A stretch of DNA of 10,999 bases, taken from JAVBLF01 sp031553675. Its GTDB lineage: Bacteria > Bacillota > Clostridia > Christensenellales > CALWSW01. The notes under the pieces were generated by a model. That model saw only the letters and a program-made list of their open reading frames with translations, made no database searches and was not told the DNA's origin. Both the position numbers and the translations under genes were made by a program. Below, one piece after another: positions 5,906 through 10,999 of this stretch (positions are counted from its first letter, which is position 1; each line of letters opens with the position of its first letter). The DNA is taken from assembly GCA_031553675.1 (NCBI GenBank), contig JAVBLF010000125.1:1-10999 (forward strand). Direction: 5' to 3'.

Positions 5906-8635
5906 CAGCGCCGCCAAACCAGCCTTGACCTTTTCGGGGAGGGCCGGGATCTCCGTGATGCGGACGCCGGTCGCCTGGTAGATGGCGTTCAGAACGGCGG
6001 GGTGCGGTGCGCACAGGGGCGCTTCGCCGACGCCGGATGCGCCGTAGGGACCGGATTCGCGCGGCGTTTCGACGTATTCAATGTCGAAGTGATCGGGGAT
6101 GTCCTGGATCATCGGGAGGCCGCAGCCTGCGAGCGTCGTGTGCTTGGTCAGGTCGTCGAAGTCTTCGGTCAGCGCCAGGCCGATGCCTTGGGCGATGCCG
6201 CCGTAGATCTGCCCGTCAACGGTCGCTTTGTTGATGACGGTGCCGACGTCGGCGAGGGTGTAGAAGTCTGTGACCGTGACTTTGCCGCTTTCCATGTCGA
6301 CGGCGACGGTCGGCATGAAGAATTCGTACATGTAGTTGCTGAACGGTGCGCCCTGTGCGGTTTCGAGGTCGCAGTTCGTACACATGCTGGCCATCCACTT
6401 GCCGTCGTAGCTCGTCGGGAGCTTTTCGGCGACCATTTCTTCGTAGCTGCGGTAGCTGCCGTCCGCCTTCTTCATGGCGTTGAGCAGCATTTCGCAACCG
6501 ACGCGGATGGCGTTGCCCGTCACGACGTTCGAGCGGCTGCCGCCAGCGGGGCCGGAGTTCGGCGTCAAGCCCGTGTCGTTCATCAGGAGCTTGATCTGTT
6601 CGGGTGTAAAGCCGGCCTGCCGCAGCGTTTCGTGCGCCATCGTCAGCGCGCCGAGGTCAGCGCCCTGGCCGTGATCTTCCCAGCTCGAAGCGACGAGCAC
6701 TTCGCCGGTCGGAAGCAGTTCGATGCGCGCTTCGGAGGCGTCGACGCCGTCGAGGCCGCAGCCGTAGACGCCCAGCGCCAGACCGACGCCGTACTTCGTC
6801 TTGCCGTCGGACGCCGCGTTCAGGCCCTTGACGCGTTCGACTTCGGCGTAGTACTTCGGCTTGAGCTGATCCATCATCGTTTCGAGCGAGTAGACGTCGG
6901 CCGGAACGCCGGTAATCGTCATGCAGCCGTCGCGGTAAATGTTACGATAGCGGATCTCAAAGGGATCGACGCCGACCTTCTCTGCCAGCATATCCATGAG
7001 GATTTCGCTCGCCAGCTCGATTTCCGGCGCGCCGTAGCCGCGGAACGCACTGCCCCAGGCGTGGTTCGTGCAGACCGTGAAGTTCTTCGTGCGGATGTTC
7101 GGCACGTCGTAGCCCGCGCAATGGTACTGGGCCAGACGAAGCGTCAAGAGGTCGCCGAATTCAGAGTAGGGACCGTGGTCGAGGTAGTTTTCGCCTTCGA
7201 GCGCGAGGAGTTTGCCGTTTTCGTCCGCGGCGACTTTGAGCTGCATGTTGACAGGCGAGCGCTTGCCGGTGTAGGTGATGTTCTGGAACATGTCGTACAC
7301 CAGCGAAACGGGGCGCTGGCAAGCCATGGCCGCGACGCCGAGCAGCGCTTCCATCGTGGGGCTGAACTTATAGCCGAAGGTGCCGCCTGTCGGGTTCTGG
7401 ACGAGGCGGAGTTTTTCGCCTTCGATGCCGATGCCCGCGCTGATCATCGCGTGGTGCAGGTAGATGGCGATCGACTTCGAGTGGATCGTCAGGCGTCCTT
7501 CTTCGTCGAAGTAGGCCGCGCCGCAGTCGGGCTCAATGTGCAGGTGGGGCTGGCGGGTCGAATACGCAGTGATCTCGGCGGTATGCTTCGCGCCCGACAT
7601 GAGTTCGGCCGTTTCGGCGCCCTTTTTGTTGTCGATCTCAAAGTAGACGTTCGGCACGCCCGGGTGGATCTCGATCGCGTCGTCCGCCATGGCCGCGAAA
7701 GCGCTCATGTAGGCGGGCAGCGGTTCGAGGTCGACCTTGACGGCCTTGGCGGCTGCTTTGGCGTGGGCTTCGGTGTCGGCCGCGACGATCGCGATCGCGT
7801 CGCCGAACTGGAAGACTTTCTCGTCGCAGAGGATGGGGCGGTCCCAGCCGTCGCCCTTGTTCGTCGCGAAGGTGATCAGACCGGTGATGCGGTTTTTGCC
7901 GACGACGTCCTTGTGCGTGATGATCTTGTAAACGCCAGGCATTTTCTCGGCTTCCGAGGTGTCGATGCCCTTGATGTTGGCATGCGAAATCTCGGCCTGA
8001 ACGAGCGCGAGTCGCAGGGTGTCGGCGGGCATGCGAAGCGCGAAGTCCGCGCCAAAATCCCACTGGCCGGTCACTTTGCTCATCGCCGACGGACGGTGGT
8101 AATAGGTGCCCAAGATCTTGTTGCCGACCGGTTTGAAGAGGAGGTCTTCCTTCTTCATTTCGCCGCGCATGACTTGGGCGGCGTCCATCACGGCGTCGAC
8201 GAGGGGTTTGTAGCCTGTGCAGCGGCAAGCGTTGCGGTTTTTCTGGAACCAGGCGCGTACTTCGTCGCGCGTCGGGCTGGCGTTCTCGGCCAGGAGGTTG
8301 ACTGCCGACATGATGAAGCCGGGGCTACAGAAGCCGCACTGTGCGCAGCCGTGTGCCATCCAGGCCAATTGCAGCGGATGGAGGTCATCCGGCGTGCCAA
8401 TGCCTTCGATCGTCTGGATTTCCGCGCCGTCGGCGACGCGCTTCATCTTCATCACGCAAGCGCGCGTGACTTTGCCGTTCACCAGCACCGAGCAGGCGCC
8501 ACATTGCCCGTTGCCGCAACCCACTTTGCATCCGGTCAAAAGGAGTTGTTCGCGCAGCACTTGTGCGAGCGACGCTTCGAGATCCACCACTACCGTACGG
8601 TCGCATCCATTGACGCGAAGAACTTTCTTTTGCAT
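5900..8635 (-). CDS. mop: Molybdenum aldehyde oxidoreductase (Mop-type, xanthine oxidase family)
   Basis: This 911-residue cytoplasmic enzyme would oxidise aldehydes to carboxylic acids with water as oxygen source. It is colinear with D. gigas Mop (907 residues) through its whole length. The plant-type 2Fe-2S domain has C40, C45, C48 and C60; the second 2Fe-2S domain has C100, C103, C137 and C139 (NACRCTGYKPL), the same numbering as D. gigas. The molybdopterin part shows GGTFGYKFSP, GSAFRGYGAP and GGSRSNVVTGNAIRV. The catalytic glutamate is E871 in GASGVGEAPL, matching E869 of D. gigas. No FAD domain is present, so electrons must go to another protein, and the next gene is a fitting acceptor. 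The start is set by the match to the D. gigas N-terminus and by AAGGAG 9 bases upstream (8645-8650). The in vivo aldehyde is unknown. The cofactor is probably molybdopterin cytosine dinucleotide, as in D. gigas. Confidence 0.96.
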   Translation of the reverse strand: MQKKVLRVNGCDRTVVVDLEASLAQVLREQLLLTGCKVGCGNGQCGACSVLVNGKVTRACVMKMKRVADGAEIQTIEGIGTPDDLHPLQLAWMAHGCAQCGFCSPGFIMSAVNLLAENASPTRDEVRAWFQKNRNACRCTGYKPLVDAVMDAAQVMRGEMKKEDLLFKPVGNKILGTYYHRPSAMSKVTGQWDFGADFALRMPADTLRLALVQAEISHANIKGIDTSEAEKMPGVYKIITHKDVVGKNRITGLITFATNKGDGWDRPILCDEKVFQFGDAIAIVAADTEAHAKAAAKAVKVDLEPLPAYMSAFAAMADDAIEIHPGVPNVYFEIDNKKGAETAELMSGAKHTAEITAYSTRQPHLHIEPDCGAAYFDEEGRLTIHSKSIAIYLHHAMISAGIGIEGEKLRLVQNPTGGTFGYKFSPTMEALLGVAAMACQRPVSLVYDMFQNITYTGKRSPVNMQLKVAADENGKLLALEGENYLDHGPYSEFGDLLTLRLAQYHCAGYDVPNIRTKNFTVCTNHAWGSAFRGYGAPEIELASEILMDMLAEKVGVDPFEIRYRNIYRDGCMTITGVPADVYSLETMMDQLKPKYYAEVERVKGLNAASDGKTKYGVGLALGVYGCGLDGVDASEARIELLPTGEVLVASSWEDHGQGADLGALTMAHETLRQAGFTPEQIKLLMNDTGLTPNSGPAGGSRSNVVTGNAIRVGCEMLLNAMKKADGSYRSYEEMVAEKLPTSYDGKWMASMCTNCDLETAQGAPFSNYMYEFFMPTVAVDMESGKVTVTDFYTLADVGTVINKATVDGQIYGGIAQGIGLALTEDFDDLTKHTTLAGCGLPMIQDIPDHFDIEYVETPRESGPYGASGVGEAPLCAPHPAVLNAIYQATGVRITEIPALPEKVKAGLAALK

Positions 8636-8655
8636 AAAGATCGTCTCCTTTTCTC

Positions 8656-8685
8656 TTGCCATACCAAGGCGCATGCATGTACAAT
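8656..8685 (+). promoter_or_regulatory. Probable promoter of the divergent 140-residue protein gene
   Basis: TTGCCA (8656-8661) and TACAAT (8680-8685) are 18 bases apart on the plus strand and lead into the gene starting at 8734. It lies in the 98-base divergent region shared with mop, only about 20 bases upstream of the mop start codon. A protein bound here could affect both genes. I found no convincing -10/-35 pair for mop itself. Confidence 0.5.
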
Positions 8686-8733
8686 GTGTGGAGAAACCAA
8701 TGTCGGAGTATTGGAACCAAAGGGGGGATCCGC

Positions 8734-9156
8734 ATGCCGGAAGCATCCAGCACGCGCGCGCGCGCACAGGCGCTCGCCGAGCGCTTCCTCAGGGAAACCG
8801 AAAAACTCGGCATCCAGGACGCGCGGGCGTATGCGCTCTTTGCCCGTGAGGTTTTCGATGCGATCGCCGATCGCGTGGCGTCCACGACATCCGGCGACGC
8901 GCCCGAACAGATCGCCGCGCCCAACGCCGTGATCGAAGTCATTGACGGTGGCAGCGGTCATCTCTACCGGCGCTATCTGGAGCTCAACTACGAAGAAAAC
9001 GACAACGGCCTCCGACTTCAGGGCGAAACCATGTCGGGCGATGCGACCGAGATTGTCTTTTTGTCCGAGACGGCCATCCGCAAGATCGCCGACCTCCGTG
9101 GTTTGGGGCGCAATGCGCCGCGCTGTGGCGATGACGACGAAAAATCGGCGGAATGA
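8734..9156 (+). CDS. Hypothetical protein, 140 residues, divergent from mop
   Basis: I do not recognise this protein. It has no signal peptide or membrane segment and looks soluble. An N-terminal helical part (residues 7-50, rich in Ala, Arg and Glu) is followed by a low-complexity linker (TTSGDAPEQIAAPN). A compact mixed domain from about 65 to 131 contains HLYRRYLELNYEENDNGLRLQG, EIVFLSETAIRKIADLRG and ends in a single cysteine (C131). The tail is acidic (GDDDEKSAE). ATG 8734 was chosen because a GGGGGGA run sits 5 bases upstream and a TTGCCA/TACAAT promoter lies before it; a longer reading from 8656 would start within that promoter. Codon use resembles its neighbours, so it is very likely a real gene. 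Its divergent position beside mop hints at a link with that enzyme, but nothing in the sequence proves one. Confidence 0.75.
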   Translation: MPEASSTRARAQALAERFLRETEKLGIQDARAYALFAREVFDAIADRVASTTSGDAPEQIAAPNAVIEVIDGGSGHLYRRYLELNYEENDNGLRLQGETMSGDATEIVFLSETAIRKIADLRGLGRNAPRCGDDDEKSAE

Positions 9157-9201
9157 AGCGAGTGGCTCTATTTGCGTGCATACATGAGAAAATTTGGCTG
9201 A

Positions 9202-9216
9202 TATACGTGAAGTATA
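9202..9216. promoter_or_regulatory. Palindrome upstream of iclR-family gene, site 1
   Basis: TATAC-GTGAA-GTATA is a perfect 5-bp palindrome with a 5-base centre, and TATAGT overlaps its right arm (9213-9218). It has the size of a regulator half-site pair. Its shape resembles site 2 (9328-9342), although the arms differ. Confidence 0.3.
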
Positions 9217-9327
9217 GTCCATCGACCCAGCACTGTCAAGCGCAGGGTTCTGTATTTTAGGCAGAGAATTAGGGCGTTTGCGGCGAATTGCGATCAAAAA
9301 GCGCGCTTGCGAAACGCCTTTCGATTG

Positions 9328-9342
9328 TACGTTTATCACGTA
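9328..9342. promoter_or_regulatory. Palindrome next to the iclR-family start, site 2
   Basis: TACGT-TTATC-ACGTA, again 5-5-5, lies 21 bases before ATG 9364. It sits inside a looser repeat, ATTGTACG (9324-9331) and CGACAAT (9351-9357). Many IclR proteins repress their own gene from such sites. The assignment is by position and symmetry only. Confidence 0.35.
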
Positions 9343-9363
9343 GGAATGTACGACAATATCGTA

Positions 9364-10134
9364 ATGAAAAATGATGAAAACCATACGCGGATCCGATCGC
9401 TCAAGAAGGCGATCGACATCCTGAACCTCTTGGCGGAGTGGGAGAGTTTGGGTTTGACCGAGATCGCGGCCAAACTTGGCATCCCCAAGAGCACGGCGCA
9501 GGGATTGCTCTACACCCTTCGCGACGAGGGTCTGATCCGGCAATCCGGCATCGACAACCGCTACCGTCTCGGACCACGCCTCTTTGAACTCGGGTCGGCA
9601 GCGGCGCGGGCCTGGTCGATGCGCGAACGCGCAGCGCCTTACCTCGAATCTCTGCGCGAAAACCTGGGCCATGACGCGCTCCTCTACATCCTTTCGGATG
9701 GATGGGCGCTCTGCATCGCTTCCGCAGAACTCGCGCCGGGCGCGCACGTCGGCCAATACGAAGGCCGCCGCTTTCCGTTGCACTGTACAGCGCCTGGCAA
9801 GGCCATCTTGGCCTATCTTCCGGCGCACGAAGCGCAGACCTGCGCCGATCGCTGCGGTTACACGCTCCACACCCGCGCGACGCTGGGGAACTGGGAGCTC
9901 CTTCTGCCGGAGCTCGAGCGGATCCGCCATTACGGTTATGCGATCGAAGTGCAGGAATACCGCGCCGATCAGCGCGCCATCGCAACGCCCGTGTTCGGTC
10001 ACGGCGGCGAATTGCTCGGGGCACTCGGCGTCGTCGCGCCGAAAGAAAGCTTGCAGGGCGAATCCTTGAATTATGCCATTAAGATCGTTTCTACGGTTGC
10101 GCTTGGTTTGTCGCGCGATTTGGGTTATCGGTGA
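9364..10134 (+). CDS. IclR-family transcriptional regulator
   Basis: This 256-residue protein has both IclR domains. An N-terminal winged helix-turn-helix (about 11-72) has its helices in LTEIAAKLGIPKSTAQGLLYTL (31-52) and its wing in RQSGIDNRYRLGPRLFELG. A C-terminal effector-binding domain (about 85-250) carries the typical GRRFPLHCTAPGKAILAYLP (134-153) and ALGVVAPKES (220-229). ATG 9364 gives the usual family length. ATG 9346 also fits, but its AGGA directly abuts the codon, and no start has an ideal ribosome binding site. IclR proteins commonly sense small carboxylic or aromatic acids and control catabolic genes. An aldehyde or acid related to the Mop reaction is a reasonable guess for the ligand, and the mop operon or the molybdopterin-binding gene reasonable guesses for the target. 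Confidence 0.92.
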   Translation: MKNDENHTRIRSLKKAIDILNLLAEWESLGLTEIAAKLGIPKSTAQGLLYTLRDEGLIRQSGIDNRYRLGPRLFELGSAAARAWSMRERAAPYLESLRENLGHDALLYILSDGWALCIASAELAPGAHVGQYEGRRFPLHCTAPGKAILAYLPAHEAQTCADRCGYTLHTRATLGNWELLLPELERIRHYGYAIEVQEYRADQRAIATPVFGHGGELLGALGVVAPKESLQGESLNYAIKIVSTVALGLSRDLGYR

Positions 10135-10164
10135 TGCGAACGGCACAGCGTGAAAACGGGACAC

Positions 10165-10193
10165 AAAAAAAGAGCCTCCCCCTAGGGGGGAGG
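10165..10193 (-). terminator. Intrinsic terminator on the minus strand
   Basis: Read on the minus strand, an 8-bp GC stem (CCTCCCCC, 10193-10186, with GGGGGAGG, 10182-10175) and a 3-base loop are followed by CTC and seven T. This is a textbook rho-independent terminator pointing away from the molybdopterin-binding gene and into iclR. No minus-strand gene is seen to its right within the window, so it may stop antisense transcription, or the shape may exist mainly for its plus-strand role. Confidence 0.5.
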
Positions 10194-10207
10194 AAGTGAC
10201 GGAGGCT
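10173..10207 (+). promoter_or_regulatory. Candidate leader RNA switch hiding the ribosome binding site
   Basis: In the 76-base leader of the molybdopterin-binding gene, AGCCTCC (10173-10179) can pair with GGAGGCT (10201-10207), which contains the ribosome binding site GGAGG (10201-10205). The same CCTCC bases can instead pair locally with GGGGGAGG (10186-10193), leaving the site free. Two competing folds over one segment, directly before a molybdenum-cofactor gene, suggest translational control, perhaps by cofactor. It is shorter than the Moco riboswitch as I know it, and family membership is not shown. Confidence 0.4.
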
Positions 10208-10210
10208 GGC

Positions 10211-10999
10211 ATGAGAACAATCGCTACAAAAGACGCCGTCGGCATGGTGCTGGCGCATGACATGACCCAGATCACACCCGGACAATTCAAAGGAAGGCGC
10301 TTTCAAAAGGGGCACATCGTCGCAGCGGAGGATATACCCGTGTTGCTCGACATGGGCAAAGAAAATCTCTTCGTTCTCGAGCTGAGTGAAGGCGTCGTCC
10401 ACGAAGACGATGCCGCGCTTCGCCTTGCCCATGCGGCCGTAGGCGAAAACGTACGTCTCTCCACGCCAAAAGAAGGCAAGGTTGAGTTCTATGCGTCCTG
10501 CCGCGGTCTTCTAAGCGTCGATCGCGAAGGCCTTTATGCGGTCAACGACTCGGATGAGGTGATGCTGGCCAGCCTCCACGGCGGACAGATCGTCGAAGAA
10601 GGGCAGCTCTTGGGCGGTACGCGGGTGATCCCGCTCATCGTCGAAGAAGCCGTCGTTGCATCGGCAGAATGCGTCTGTCTCGGTCGGACGCTCATCCAGG
10701 TCAAAACGCTTAAGCATGCGAAAGTGGGCGTTGTAACGACGGGGAGCGAGATCTATGAGGGGCGTATCAAAGACGCCTTTGGGCCCGTACTCGAAACGAA
10801 GTTCAAGAACCTGGGAAGCGAAGTATACAAGCAGCTTTTCACCTCGGACGACGAAGTTCGAACCGCGGCGGCCATCGTGCAGCTCCAGCAGGAGGGTGCC
10901 GATCTGATCGCCGTGACAGGGGGGATGAGCGTCGATCCGGACGATCGGACGCCCGCTGCCATTCGCCGCGCCGGAACTGAGATCGTTACCTATGGCGCG
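10211..10999 (+). CDS. MoeA-like molybdopterin-binding protein, N-terminal part (cut by window edge)
   Basis: The frame is open from ATG 10211 to the window edge (263 codons) without a stop. The first 165 residues (MRTIATKDAVGMVLAHDMTQ, then RRFQKGHIV at 30-38) resemble the entry domain of MoeA-related proteins. From about 171 the MoaB/Mog-type molybdopterin-binding fold begins: KVGVVTTGSEIYEGRIKDAF (171-190), a DDE at 213-215, and TGGMSVDPDDRTP (236-248), which matches the TGGxSxxxDD loop that binds molybdopterin and adenylylated intermediate. Proteins of this kind, about 340 residues long, often accompany molybdenum hydroxylases and may insert metal or hand over cofactor. GGAGG lies 5 bases before the start. 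It follows iclR by 76 bases with no plus-strand terminator between, so the two may be cotranscribed. Confidence 0.9.
   Translation, partial: MRTIATKDAVGMVLAHDMTQITPGQFKGRRFQKGHIVAAEDIPVLLDMGKENLFVLELSEGVVHEDDAALRLAHAAVGENVRLSTPKEGKVEFYASCRGLLSVDREGLYAVNDSDEVMLASLHGGQIVEEGQLLGGTRVIPLIVEEAVVASAECVCLGRTLIQVKTLKHAKVGVVTTGSEIYEGRIKDAFGPVLETKFKNLGSEVYKQLFTSDDEVRTAAAIVQLQQEGADLIAVTGGMSVDPDDRTPAAIRRAGTEIVTYGA

Noticed and set aside
8636..8733. A promoter for mop on the minus strand
   Set aside because: TTGGTT boxes are present, but no -10 hexamer lies at a suitable distance, so I could not place one.
6002..8932. A 976-codon open frame on the plus strand, antisense to mop
   Set aside because: It mirrors the codon pattern of mop in GC-rich DNA. 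Its product is rich in Arg, Val and His without any motif, and mop matches D. gigas Mop along its whole length.
9273..9318. GGCGTTT / AAACGCC inverted repeat as a terminator of the 140-residue gene
   Set aside because: Only 7 bp with a 32-base loop and no T run, so too weak to call.
8590..10290. A 566-codon minus-strand open frame covering the divergent region, the 140-residue gene and iclR
   Set aside because: It crosses promoters and a terminator, and iclR on the other strand has clear family motifs.

Overview
The window is GC-rich (about 60% by eye) and reads as the chromosome of a strict anaerobe that uses molybdenum enzymes. Coding density is high, Shine-Dalgarno sites are clear and the genes sit in tight overlapping runs. 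The proteins resemble those of sulfate reducers (Desulfovibrio) and of anaerobic Firmicutes or Synergistota. I cannot fix the phylum from sequence alone. No tRNA, rRNA, CRISPR array, transposase or phage gene was seen.

Positions 1-8635 form one functional block on the minus strand. In transcription order it contains: a molybdenum aldehyde oxidoreductase very like Desulfovibrio gigas Mop (5900-8635); a 771-residue multi-cluster flavo/iron-sulfur protein (3321-5636); a 76-residue four-cysteine redox protein (3046-3276); a SAM-dependent methyltransferase (2378-3049); a C-GCAxxG-C-C protein (1913-2341); a kynureninase (479-1759); and the N-terminal part of a TrsS-type radical SAM protein that runs off the left edge (1-479). 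From memory, without the kynureninase this is the gene order of D. vulgaris DVU_1559 to DVU_1554, a conserved set of unknown overall purpose. A CoA ligase and a MobA-like NTP transferase would be expected beyond the left edge. The aldehyde oxidoreductase has its own upstream region. A good -10 box at 5673-5678 suggests that a second transcription unit starts at the flavo/iron-sulfur gene. The kynureninase is the unusual member and overlaps trsS by one base.

Positions 8636-10999 are on the plus strand: a 140-residue protein of unknown function transcribed divergently from mop, an IclR-family regulator, and the first 263 residues of a MoeA-like molybdopterin-binding protein. The leader of this last gene folds into hairpins that compete for one CCTCC segment, and one of them covers its ribosome binding site. 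This suggests control by an RNA element, possibly sensing molybdenum cofactor.

Working model: the IclR protein and the molybdopterin-binding protein serve regulation and cofactor supply for the Mop-type oxidoreductase. Electrons from Mop pass to the large flavo/iron-sulfur protein and the small redox protein. The radical SAM protein, methyltransferase and C-GCAxxG-C-C protein belong to an undescribed maturation or substrate pathway. Two copies of a roughly 110-130 bp hairpin repeat occupy the two largest gaps of the minus-strand block.
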